From NCBI GenBank assembly GCA_023382675.1, contig JAHDWN010000048.1, positions 1-43,131 of the forward strand: 43,131 bases of DNA. Reading direction: 5' to 3'. Below are positions 7,618 to 16,000 of the stretch, one piece after another. The notes below the pieces were generated by a model, which saw only the letters and a program-made list of their open reading frames with translations, did no database searches and was not told the origin of the DNA. Numbering within the stretch: position 1 is the first letter of the stretch; every line of letters starts with the position of its first letter. This DNA is from Anaerolineae bacterium. GTDB taxonomy: Bacteria; Chloroflexota; Anaerolineae; Aggregatilineales; Phototrophicaceae. The position numbers and the translations under genes are program-made.

Positions 7618-8805
7618 ATGAAACGGCTTGGATTGCTACTTATATTGTGTCTGGTGCTGCCGCTCGGCATTGTTGCCGCGCAGGATAGCATGATGACGGA
7701 GGTCGGCGCGGGTGAAGGCGCGCTCGACATTATCGCCTGGCCGGGCTACATCGAACGCGGCGACACCGACCCGGCCTATGATTGGGTGACTCAGTACGAA
7801 GCCGACACCGGCTGCGCGGTCAACATCAAAACCGCTGCCACCTCGGACGAGATGGTCGCGCTCATGAACGAAGGCACGTTCGATCTGGTGACGGCGTCCG
7901 GCGACGCCAGCCTGCGCCTCGTCTATGGCGGTCGCGTCCAGGCGATCAACCTCGACCTGATCCCAAGCTGGAGCACGGTCGATGAGCGCCTGCAGAACGC
8001 GCCCTGGCACACCGTTGACGTGGACGGCGACGGCACAGCCGAGCACTACGGCGTCCCCTACCAGTGGGGCCCCAACGTCCTGATGTACAACACGGATACG
8101 TTCCCGGAAGCGCCGACAAGCTGGAACGTTGTCTTCGAAGAGATGACACTGCCGGATGGCGAGTCGAATGCCGGGCGCGTCCAGGCCTATGATGGGCCGA
8201 TCCACATCGCCGACGCCGCCAACTACCTGATGTATCACAACCCCGAACTCGGCATCACCGATCCGTATGCGCTCAACACCGATCAGTTCAACGCCGCGCT
8301 CGACCTGCTGCGCCAGCAGCGCGAGCTGGTCGCCCGTTACTGGCACGACGCTTTCATCCAGATCGATGACTTCACCAACGAGGGCATCGTCGCCAGCGGT
8401 TCGTGGCCGTTCCAGGTCAACATCCTCCAGGCGACCGAAGGCGCGCCGCCCATCGCCAGCGTCTTCCCCGAAGAAGGCGCGACCGGCTGGGCCGACACGA
8501 CCATGATGCATGTCAATTCTCCGCACCCGAACTGTGCTTACCTGTGGCTGGAATGGTCGCTCAATCCCAAGCTCCAGGGCGATCTCGCCGCCTGGTTCGG
8601 CTCGGTGCCCGCCGTCCCCGCCGCTTGCACGGGCAATGAACTGCTGACCGACGCCGGCTGCGCGACCAACGGCTTCGACAACTTCGAGCAGATCAAGTTC
8701 TGGAAGACGCCGGTCGAAAGCTGCGGTGACGAAGATGAGAGCACAACCTGCGTGCCCTATCGCGAATGGGTGACAAACTACATCGCCGTCATCGGTGGGC
8801 GTTAG
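7618..8805 (+). CDS. ABC transporter substrate-binding protein, spermidine/putrescine (PotD) type
   Basis: This is a 395-residue exported binding protein. The signal peptide MKRLGLLLILCLVLPLGIVAAQ has a clear cleavage region after Ala-Ala. The mature part begins with the PotD-family pattern LDIIAWPGYIERG, continues with NEGTFDLVTASGDASLRLVY, and has GVPYQWGPNVLMYNTDTF in the hinge region. The family captures polyamines or similar amines for the PotABC importer. Several cysteines near the C-terminus (CTGNELLTDAGC, ESCGDEDESTTC) suggest disulfides in an exported protein. The start at 7618 is fixed by the signal peptide and AGGAGA. Its partners are the ATPase at 10678 and the permeases at 17615 and 18932. 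The exact ligand is not determinable. Confidence 0.9.
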   Translation: MKRLGLLLILCLVLPLGIVAAQDSMMTEVGAGEGALDIIAWPGYIERGDTDPAYDWVTQYEADTGCAVNIKTAATSDEMVALMNEGTFDLVTASGDASLRLVYGGRVQAINLDLIPSWSTVDERLQNAPWHTVDVDGDGTAEHYGVPYQWGPNVLMYNTDTFPEAPTSWNVVFEEMTLPDGESNAGRVQAYDGPIHIADAANYLMYHNPELGITDPYALNTDQFNAALDLLRQQRELVARYWHDAFIQIDDFTNEGIVASGSWPFQVNILQATEGAPPIASVFPEEGATGWADTTMMHVNSPHPNCAYLWLEWSLNPKLQGDLAAWFGSVPAVPAACTGNELLTDAGCATNGFDNFEQIKFWKTPVESCGDEDESTTCVPYREWVTNYIAVIGGR

Positions 8806-8807
8806 GG

Positions 8808-8863
8808 GGCTGCTGGCTATCGGCTGTTGGCTTATCGCTTCTGGCTGATGGTTGACAGCTCAT
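8808..8863 (+). repeat. degenerate 7-nt repeat array (GGCTNNN), array 1
   Basis: About eight consecutive 7-mers fit GGCTNNN, for example GGCTATC, GGCTGTT and GGCTTAT. The array begins 2 nt after the stop codon of the binding-protein gene. Confidence 0.75.
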
Positions 8864-8900
8864 GGAGAGAACAGGGCCTATGGTGGTGAATCCCTGGCAT

Positions 8901-8914
8901 GGCGCTGTAGCGCC
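8901..8914. repeat. short palindrome
   Basis: GGCGCT and AGCGCC form a 6-bp stem with a GT centre, inside the repeat-rich spacer. Confidence 0.45.
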
Positions 8915-8937
8915 TTCAGTGCGCTTGATTGCAGCTA

Positions 8938-8959
8938 GCCGACGGGTTGACCCGTCGGC
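8938..8959. repeat. REP-like palindrome
   Basis: GCCGACGGGT and ACCCGTCGGC are perfectly complementary over 10 bp with only TG between them. No T-tract follows. Confidence 0.65.
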
Positions 8960-9063
8960 GAACAAGGATACAGACTCGCGTCATTCTGAACTGTGTTCTC
9001 CACCCTCATTTCATATTCGATGCCGGGCGCCACACACAGCGCCCGGCCCTTTGCGCAGTTTTT

Positions 9064-9147
9064 TCAGGCCAGCAGCCAGAGGCTAACAGCTAGCGGCTAA
9101 AAGCCAATAGCCAATCGCCAACGGCCACAAGCCAAAGGCCACAAGCA
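9064..9147 (-). repeat. degenerate 7-nt repeat array (inverted), array 2
   Basis: Twelve consecutive 7-mers fit NNNRGCC/T, the reverse complement of the GGCTNNN unit (AATAGCC, ACAAGCC, AAAGGCC and others). The last unit ends at 9147, directly before the ATG at 9148. This leaves no Shine-Dalgarno sequence for the dehydrogenase. Confidence 0.8.
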
Positions 9148-10593
9148 ATGAAAAGCTACAAACTCTGGATCGACGGCGCGTGGGTGAGCGGCAGCGGGCG
9201 CAAGCGGCTCAAGATCGAGAACCCCGCCACCGGCGAGATCCTCGCCAGCACCGTCGACGCCAACCGCGAGGACGTGGACAAGGCCGTCAGCGCCGCCCGC
9301 ACTGCCTTCTATGATGGACGCTGGTCGCGCCTGACGCCCGGCGAGCGCGCGCTCGCCCTCTGGCGGCTTGGCGACCTGCTCGAAAAGCGGATCGAGAAAT
9401 TCGCCCGCGCCGAAAGTGACAACACCGGCAAGCCCTACGCCTTCGTCAGCCTGGGGGCAGACCTGCCGTTTTGCGTCGATAACCTGCGCTTCTTCGCCGC
9501 CGCGGCCCGCGATACGCACGGCTATTCGTCCGGCGAGTACGCCAAGGGCTTCACCTCGATCTACCGCCGCGAGCCGGTCGGCGTGGTCGGGTCAGTTGCG
9601 CCCTGGAACTACCCGCTGATGATGGCGATCTGGAAGCTCGGCCCGGCGCTCGCCGCAGGCTGCACGATTGTGCTCAAGCCCGCGCCGACCACGCCGATCA
9701 CGACGCTGATGCTGGCCGAACTCGCCAATGAGGCAGGCATCCCGCCGGGTGTGATCAACGTCGTCACCGGCGGCAACGACACCGGCCAGGCGCTGGTCGA
9801 GCATCCGGACGTGCGCATGGTCAGCCTGACCGGCAGCACCGGCACAGGCAAGAAGATCATGAAGACCGCTGCCGATACGCTCAAGCGCGTCCATCTCGAA
9901 CTCGGCGGCAAAGCGCCGTTCATCGTCTTTGACGATGCCGATGTCGAGGCGCTCGCAGGCAGCGCCGTCATCGGCTCGACCTTCAACACCGGCCAGGACT
10001 GCACGGCGGCGACGCGCGTCTACGTCCACCAGAAGCAGTACAACCACGCGCTCGAAGCGATTGTCGAAGGGATGCGCGCGGTCAAGATCGGGCGGCAGTA
10101 CGACGAGGGCGTGCAGATGGGGCCGCTGATCAGCGCGACGCAGCGCGAGCGCGTGCGCGGCTACGTCGAGCGCGCCAAGGCCGCCGGGGCCAAGATCATC
10201 ACCGGCGGCGCGCAGCCCAAGGACATGGGCGACGGCTATTTCTTCGAGCCGACCGTGATCGTCGATGCCGACCAGAAGAGCGAGATCATTCAGAGCGAGG
10301 TCTTCGGCCCCGTGCTGACGATCAACACCTTCAAGGGCGACGACGAGGCCGTCCACCTGGGCAATGACGTGCTCTACGGGCTGGCGGCCAGCGTCTGGAC
10401 GAAGGACGTCGGGCGGGCGATGCGCGTCGCGCGCGATCTCGAATTCGGCACGGTCTGGATCAACGAGCACATCCCGCTCGCCAGCGAAACGCCCCACGGC
10501 GGTTTCAAGCAATCGGGCTTCGGCAAGGATCTGTCTGCCGAAGCGGTCAGCGATTACAAGATCACCAAGCACGTGATGATCAAGAACGGTTGA
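9148..10593 (+). CDS. aldehyde dehydrogenase, gamma-aminobutyraldehyde type
   Basis: This 481-residue protein is a full-length NAD(P)-dependent aldehyde dehydrogenase. The general base Glu251 lies in LELGGKAP and the catalytic Cys285 in GQDCTAATR. The Rossmann region includes SLTGSTGTGKKI, and PWNYPLMMAIWKLGPALAAG is typical of the family. Its start (YKLWIDGAWVSGSGRKRLKI) and length match PatD-like aminobutyraldehyde dehydrogenases. Its position between a polyamine-type binding protein and the ATPase supports oxidation of 4-aminobutanal or a related aldehyde in polyamine breakdown. The start codon abuts a 7-nt repeat array with no purine-rich site, so translation initiation here is unusual. 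Other amino- or betaine-aldehyde substrates remain possible. Confidence 0.88.
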   Translation: MKSYKLWIDGAWVSGSGRKRLKIENPATGEILASTVDANREDVDKAVSAARTAFYDGRWSRLTPGERALALWRLGDLLEKRIEKFARAESDNTGKPYAFVSLGADLPFCVDNLRFFAAAARDTHGYSSGEYAKGFTSIYRREPVGVVGSVAPWNYPLMMAIWKLGPALAAGCTIVLKPAPTTPITTLMLAELANEAGIPPGVINVVTGGNDTGQALVEHPDVRMVSLTGSTGTGKKIMKTAADTLKRVHLELGGKAPFIVFDDADVEALAGSAVIGSTFNTGQDCTAATRVYVHQKQYNHALEAIVEGMRAVKIGRQYDEGVQMGPLISATQRERVRGYVERAKAAGAKIITGGAQPKDMGDGYFFEPTVIVDADQKSEIIQSEVFGPVLTINTFKGDDEAVHLGNDVLYGLAASVWTKDVGRAMRVARDLEFGTVWINEHIPLASETPHGGFKQSGFGKDLSAEAVSDYKITKHVMIKNG

Positions 10594-10598
10594 TGATG

Positions 10599-10661
10599 AA
10601 CCACGGAGACACAGAGAGCACAGAGGAAGAATCCCTCTGTGTCCTCCGTGCCTCTGTGGTT
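10599..10661. repeat. inverted pair of 28-nt CTCTGTG-type units
   Basis: Two 28-nt arms (10599-10626 and 10634-10661) are complementary at 23 of 28 positions around a 7-nt loop. Each is made of CTCTGTG/CACAGAG repeats. A third unit at 18877-18904 matches the reverse complement of the left arm at 27 of 28 positions. The pair sits just upstream of the ATPase start at 10678. Confidence 0.8.
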
Positions 10662-10677
10662 CTTGATAGAGAAATTC

Positions 10678-11727
10678 ATGCAGAACCCAGCCCCAACCCC
10701 ATCCATCGCCGTCAGCCTGCGCAATGTGTCGCGGCATTTCGGGCACGTGCGCGCGCTCGATGATGTCTCGATTGACATCTACGACGGCGAGTTCTTCTCG
10801 ATGCTCGGCCCGTCCGGCAGCGGCAAGACGACCTGCCTGCGCCTGATCGCCGGCTTCGACCAGCCAACCGGCGGCAGCATCATCCTCCACGGCCAGAACG
10901 TCGTCGGCATCCCACCGTATGATCGCGATGTCAACACCGTCTTCCAGGATTACGCGCTGTTCCCGCACATGACCGTCGGCGAGAACGTCGGCTATGGCCT
11001 GATGATCCGCAAGGTGGCGAAGGCCGAGCGCGAACGCCGCGTCCACGAGATGCTCGAACTCGTGCGCCTGCCGGGGATGGCCGGGCGCAAACCGGCGCAG
11101 CTCTCCGGCGGCCAGCGCCAGCGCGTCGCCCTCGCCCGCGCGCTCATCCTGCATCCGAGCCTGCTGCTTCTCGACGAGCCGCTCGGCGCGCTCGACCTCA
11201 AGCTGCGCCAGCAGATGCAGATCGAACTCAAGGCAATCCAGCAGGAAGTCGGCATCACCTTCATCTACGTGACGCACGACCAGGAAGAAGCGCTGACCAT
11301 GAGCGACCGGATCGCCGTCTTCAACCTGGGCAAGATCGAGCAGGTCGGCAGCCCGGCGGAGGTCTACGAGCGCCCCTCGACCGCCTTCGTCGCCGGGTTC
11401 GTCGGCACGTCGAACATCGTCAGCGGCGCGGCGGCTCAGCATCTCACCGGCTCGGATCAGCCGTTCAGCGTCCGCCCGGAGAAGATCAAGATCAGCCCGG
11501 AGGACGCGCCGACGCCGGACGGCGCGATAGGCGCACTCGGCACGATCCGCGACGTCGTCTACCTGGGGATGCACACCCGCTACCTGATCGAACTCGACGA
11601 CGGCGGCGACCTGACCGTCGTCCAGCAGAACCTCGACGCGACCTCGATGAGCGTCCTCAGCGCCAAAGGCCGCCGCGTCAAGCTCATCTGGCCCCGCGAG
11701 TTCAACCGGCGGGTCGAGATGGGGTGA
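10678..11727 (+). CDS. potA: polyamine-type ABC transporter ATP-binding protein
   Basis: This 349-residue ATPase has every hallmark in order: Walker A GPSGSGKTT, Q-loop VFQDYALFPHMTVGENV, signature LSGGQRQRVALARAL, Walker B LLLLDEPLGALD, H-loop YVTHDQEEAL, and a C-terminal TOBE-like regulatory domain (from about residue 240) containing FSVRPEKIKISPEDAP. This is the PotA/CysA/MalK long-ATPase layout. It would energise the permeases at 17615 and 18932 with the binding protein at 7618. The ATG at 10678 is chosen because homology begins shortly after it; an upstream in-frame ATG falls inside the 28-nt repeat. The binding-protein, dehydrogenase and ATPase genes run in the same direction, with a repeat-filled spacer before each of the last two. 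Confidence 0.93.
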   Translation: MQNPAPTPSIAVSLRNVSRHFGHVRALDDVSIDIYDGEFFSMLGPSGSGKTTCLRLIAGFDQPTGGSIILHGQNVVGIPPYDRDVNTVFQDYALFPHMTVGENVGYGLMIRKVAKAERERRVHEMLELVRLPGMAGRKPAQLSGGQRQRVALARALILHPSLLLLDEPLGALDLKLRQQMQIELKAIQQEVGITFIYVTHDQEEALTMSDRIAVFNLGKIEQVGSPAEVYERPSTAFVAGFVGTSNIVSGAAAQHLTGSDQPFSVRPEKIKISPEDAPTPDGAIGALGTIRDVVYLGMHTRYLIELDDGGDLTVVQQNLDATSMSVLSAKGRRVKLIWPREFNRRVEMG

Positions 11728-11796
11728 GAAAAGTGCAGGGACGCTCCAACGGCGGTGAGTCTGTGCTAGACTTGTGGTAGTGATGGAGGATTGCGC

Positions 11797-12045
11797 ATGG
11801 TCGATTTCGTGATCAGTCTGACGGAAGAGCAGCGCAAACGCGCCGAAGCACGCGCTCGTGCCCTCGGTTACGCCAACCCGGACGAATATCTCCGCGCGCT
11901 GGTCGAGCGAGCGCTCGAAGATGATGACGACGACGCCGAACACGTTCTCGCCAGCCTTGAGCGCTCGCTCAAGCAGGTGGCGAGCGGTGAGGTGATGTCC
12001 GTCGACGAGATGTGGGAACGTCTCGAAAGTAGCGACGATGCCTAG
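11797..12045 (+). CDS. antitoxin of a RelE-type toxin-antitoxin pair
   Basis: This 82-residue acidic protein begins MVDFVISLTEEQRKRAEARARALGY, which resembles a ribbon-helix-helix/ParD-like N-terminus (a short strand followed by helices). It ends in a Glu/Asp-rich tail typical of the toxin-binding part of antitoxins. GGAGGA (11785-11790) lies 6 nt before the ATG at 11797, which decides this start over the in-frame TTG at 11791. The toxin gene overlaps its last 8 nt, giving the usual antitoxin-first coupled order. Antitoxins of this type normally repress their own promoter. The family assignment is from pattern and context. Confidence 0.75.
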   Translation: MVDFVISLTEEQRKRAEARARALGYANPDEYLRALVERALEDDDDDAEHVLASLERSLKQVASGEVMSVDEMWERLESSDDA

Positions 12046-12394
12046 GGTGCTGCCGACGGATGAATTCGCTGCTCAGGTCAAGCGGCTGCGCAAGAAGTAC
12101 CCCAATATCAGACTCGATCTGCAACCGCTGATCGAACAACTTGAACGGGGTGAGACGCCGGGAGATCGCCTACAAGGGCAGGCGGGTGTCGCTTACAAAA
12201 TTCGCCTGCCCAACCGGGACGCCCGGCGTGGCAAGCGCGGTGGATACCGTGTCATCTATTATGTTCCTGCATCAGAGTATGTCTACTTGTTGACCGTCTA
12301 TTCAAAGTCAGAAATTGACGATATTTCCAATAGCGTCATTGTCGAATTGATCGACAAATATTCACAAGCAGCACCACCCTCCAGAGATGAGTAA
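12038..12394 (+). CDS. RelE/ParE-superfamily toxin
   Basis: This 118-residue protein shows the RelE fold signature. Two helices (FAAQVKRLRKKYPNI, LQPLIEQLERG) precede the strands GVAYKIRLPNRDARRGKRGGYRVIYY and VYLLTVYSKSEIDDI. The basic RRGKRGGYR segment corresponds to the residues that handle mRNA in the A-site in RelE/HigB toxins. The length is slightly above usual because of a tail after residue 95. The start overlaps the antitoxin by 8 nt. The likely activity is ribosome-dependent mRNA cleavage, inferred from the family. Confidence 0.8.
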   Translation: MPRVLPTDEFAAQVKRLRKKYPNIRLDLQPLIEQLERGETPGDRLQGQAGVAYKIRLPNRDARRGKRGGYRVIYYVPASEYVYLLTVYSKSEIDDISNSVIVELIDKYSQAAPPSRDE

Positions 12395-12585
12395 GGCGAA
12401 TCTAGGAGCATATCGCCAATTCCTGGCGCTTCCTTACGAATGAGCGACACCTCAACCCCACACTGATGACGTAGTCTGTCCCTGATCTTCCGCCTACGAT
12501 AACGCGCGTGCCTGTGACATAATCGCGCGGCTGCCAGCGGCATGAATGGCAGCCATCTACCCGATCCAGCGACTGGACAAACACC

Positions 12586-13047
12586 ATGAAAATCGAAAGC
12601 TTCGCCGAGATCGTCGAAGAAGTGATCGCGGTCGCCCATGCGCAGGTCTGGTGCAGCGTCGCCACGGTCGATAAGCACAACCGCCCGCACGTCCGCCTGC
12701 TGCATCCGATCTGGGCGCGCGAAGGCGACACGGCAACCGGCTGGATTCTCACCAACCGGCACAGCCCGAAGGCCAAACATCTGACGCACAGCCCCTACGT
12801 CAGCCTGTGCTATGACCGCGACATCATGAAGCCGCTCACTGTCGACTGCCACGCCGAATGGATCGACGACGCGGCCGAAATCCGCCGGGTGTATGAGTGG
12901 TTCAAGGCTGCCCCGCCGCCGCTCGGTTACGATCCGGGCCTCATCTGGCAGTCAAGCGACGATCCGACGCTGGGGCTGCTCAAGCTCACGCCGTACCGCG
13001 CCACGTTGGGGCATCTGGGGAGCGAGTGGCGCTACTGGAGACCGTAA
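12586..13047 (+). CDS. pyridoxamine 5'-phosphate oxidase-family flavoprotein
   Basis: This 153-residue protein has the split-barrel flavin fold. VWCSVATVDKHNRPHVRLLHPIW is the typical first hairpin, GWILTNRHSPKAKHLTHSPYVSLCYD follows, and it ends LTPYRATLGHLGSEWRYWRP. Members bind FMN or F420 and reduce small molecules or protect against them; true PNPOx enzymes are longer. I see no Shine-Dalgarno upstream of the ATG. It is convergent with the TIR-NACHT gene, and a modest hairpin (13046-13070) begins at its stop codon. Confidence 0.82.
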   Translation: MKIESFAEIVEEVIAVAHAQVWCSVATVDKHNRPHVRLLHPIWAREGDTATGWILTNRHSPKAKHLTHSPYVSLCYDRDIMKPLTVDCHAEWIDDAAEIRRVYEWFKAAPPPLGYDPGLIWQSSDDPTLGLLKLTPYRATLGHLGSEWRYWRP

Positions 13048-13070
13048 CCCGCAGCCGACGCAGGCGGGTT
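13046..13070. terminator. weak hairpin between convergent genes
   Basis: AACCCGC and GCGGGTT form a 7-bp stem with an 11-nt loop, overlapping the stop codon of the flavoprotein gene. Only AAA follows on the plus strand, so termination is uncertain. Confidence 0.35.
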
Positions 13071-13091
13071 AAATGCAGCAGCGGGCGTTTC

Positions 13092-16000
13092 TTACCCGCC
13101 GCTGCGCTGCCACATGGCGAGCGCGTCCAGCGCTTCCTGGCTGCCAATCGCGCGCAGAGCGTCCGCTGCCACGTCGCAGACACGTTCACCGGTCTTCTTG
13201 CCAAATGACAGCCGGGGCGCACCCGCTTTATCTTGCAGCAGCAGCACCAGCCGCACGACGGCGTGCGCCGCCTTCTGCGCGCCCAGAGAACGTGCCGCCG
13301 CCTTACGCACATCCGCATCTGCGTCGGCCAGCCGCTCGATCAGCGCCTTCTGTACCTCGTCATCGGCGTGCTGCGCCAGGGCGTCGGCAGCCGCAGCGCG
13401 CGTTGCCGATGTCGGTGCGTTCAACAGTTGCACAAGCTGCTCTCTGGCCGCTTCGGCGCTCATGTCGCTCAGCATCTCGGCGATGCGCGCCTTCTCCGCG
13501 TCGTTGCTGCCCACATTGACACCAAACCCTTTCAGCCGGTCACGCGCTTTGCCGCTCAGATCGTTCAACTGTGTGCGCACCTCGTCCATATCGACGCTGA
13601 CCGTCAGTTTGCCGCCGGTGGTGTCAATTGCCAGTGCCTCTCGGTCGCGCGCCGCGGTGGGCGGGGTTGTCGTCAGCGCTGCTGGCTCAGCCGGTGGCTC
13701 GGTTTCGGTCGCCGGCGCGTCGGCTTCTTCTGCCGCTGGCGCTTCTTCGCCGGCCTTGCCCTGTTTTTTCTGCCGGTAAATCTCCTCTAACTGCGTCCTG
13801 ATCTTATCCGGCTGTTCGGCCATGAGCTGCAAGAAGACCGCCTCGCCCGCTTCACCCAGCGTCAGCATCGACGACCATTCGCCGCGGCTACCGTGGTAGT
13901 AGGCCAGTTCTTCGTCGGTGGCGTTGTTGCGCGACCAGCGTCGCATCTCCAGCGCGCCTGCGGCCCGCGCCCGGATCGCCGCGTCGCTATCGCTCAAAGC
14001 GATCACGAGGCCGGTGATGGCCTCACGATCCGGGATCGCGATCAGGCCATCGAGCGCCGCCGCCCGCAGGTCGGGCAGCGCATCAACCGCCTTGCCGAGC
14101 TTGTCGAATTTCTCGCCGAAGTTACTCATCGCTTTGGTAAGCAGGTGGCTTGTGTTGAGACTGCCGCTGTTTGAGCGTAACGAGGCAATTGTCCACGCAC
14201 CTGTGCCGACTGTCAGCGCGCCCGCGACGACGACCTCGCCGATCTGGGGCAGCACGGCGGAGACCGTCTCTGTCAGTTTGCGCGCGCTGCTCTTGCGATC
14301 CTTCATGATCGCGGTCAGGGCTGGGATCGACCGGGCATCCGCAAACGTGGCCAGGATGCGCACGAGCAGGAGGCGTACCTCAATTTCGTAAGGACGTAGT
14401 GCTGCCGCTGCCAGTGCGGGCACAGCACGTTCATCACTAATGGCATGGAGCACCAATGCGGCGTTGACGACGTATTTCGTCTCCAGGTAGCGGCACATGT
14501 CGAGCGTCATCTCCGCGCTGGCGATGCTGCGCAGGGCATTGAACGTGAGCACGACTTCCTGCTGCGTCAGGTTGCCTTTGTCGAGCATGTTGACCAGGTG
14601 CGGCGCGGCGGTTGCGCTCTGCGCGTGCCCCAACACGCGGATGATGATCGAGCGCAACTTCGGCCCGTTCAGCCGATACAACCAGCGCAGCAACTGCGGC
14701 ACAATTGCCGCGCCCGTCTGGTTGAGTGTGTCTTCCGCCGCGCGCCAATAGAGTTCGAGCCGCTTCTTCTTCTTTGTCTTTTTATCGAACTCGATCTTGA
14801 GTGTTGCATTGAGGGTCTTGCCGTCTGCGGACGGCGTCAGCAGTTGCCGCAGCAGGCGATCCTGGAGATCCGGCAGCACGTCCGCGCCGCTGTAGGCGCA
14901 GCGCAGTGCCAGAAACAAATCGCGCTGGGCGATCTGTTCCGTGAACGTGCTGGGGCTGTCGCTAATGCCGGCGAGGGCGACGATGGTGTTGTCCCACTTG
15001 TTGTTCAGCCTGCGCCCGGCTTGATCGAGCGCTGCCGGGCGGATCTTGTCCACAATCGAGCGGCGGTCAACTTCCAGCGCGGCGAAGTATGCCTGCATCG
15101 CCGGGTGGGCGAAGCGCACGGTGACGCCGCGCGTTTCGAGCAGGTTGGCTTCCAGCGCGGCCTCCAGCAGCGAACGCCCGCTAATCAGGTGCATCCTGCT
15201 CATGGCGTAGTCGAGCGGGACTTCGCGCGGCCGTCCGCCGTCGATCATGGCGAAGGCCAGCTTCGCCAGCGCCGAGCGCACGTCCGCCGGTTTGTGCTTA
15301 CCCAGACCGCCGCGGGCATCTTCGCGCAGCAGCAGCGTTTCGACCATTTGCGAAAAGACGCGGCTCGTATTCTGTGGCAGGTTCTGGTTCGGATTGCTCT
15401 CGAACACGTAGGTTAACATCGAGAGCATGAGCGGGTTGCGCACGAGTTCCAGCAGCAGCGGGCGGGTGTTGTCGCGCACCTGGTCGCCGTAGATCTGTCC
15501 CAGGAATGTGCCGGCGTTCGCGCCCAGGTAGTGGCGCGCGAACGCCTCGACCTGCGCATCGCTCAGCGGCGTCAGTTGGATGACGTTCTCGATGCCGACG
15601 TCAAGCGCGTCCGTATAGTAGTCGCGGCGGCAGGTCAGGATCAGATTGTGCGGGGTGGTAGTGGCGGCCAGCCAGCGGCGCAGTTCGAGCGCGCGGCGCG
15701 GCGCATCTTCGCCGAGTTCGCTCAACCCATCCAGACACCAGAGCAGATCTTCGCGGTCAATCGAGGTGCCTTCTGGCAGTGCCGTGCGCAAGAACGATTC
15801 AACCGTTGGATAGCTGTCCGTCCATTCGGAGAGTTCGAGCATTACCGGCAGCAGCCCGCGATCGGGATCAGCTTGGCGCTGGCGCGCCGCCGTCAGCGCA
15901 ATCCGCCGCAGTACTGTCGATTTGCCGGTTCCGGCATCGCCCAGGATGACGAAGCGCTGGTCATAGGCCAGGAGATCCTCCGCCGTCGGCAGTTCGATGG

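Larger units (their letters stand above)
8806..9147. other. repeat-filled spacer between binding protein and dehydrogenase
   Basis: This gene-free stretch is made largely of repeats: a 7-nt array in one orientation (8808-8863), palindromes at 8901-8914 and 8938-8959, and a second 7-nt array in the opposite orientation (9064-9147). The two arrays could pair into a long imperfect hairpin. Confidence 0.7.

Noticed and set aside
9064-9147. The 7-nt arrays as a CRISPR array
   Set aside because: The units are contiguous, only 7 nt long and degenerate, with no spacers.
9592-11943. A 783-codon open frame on the minus strand
   Set aside because: It lies antisense to the aldehyde dehydrogenase and ATPase genes, has no family features, and reflects GC-biased third positions of the real genes.
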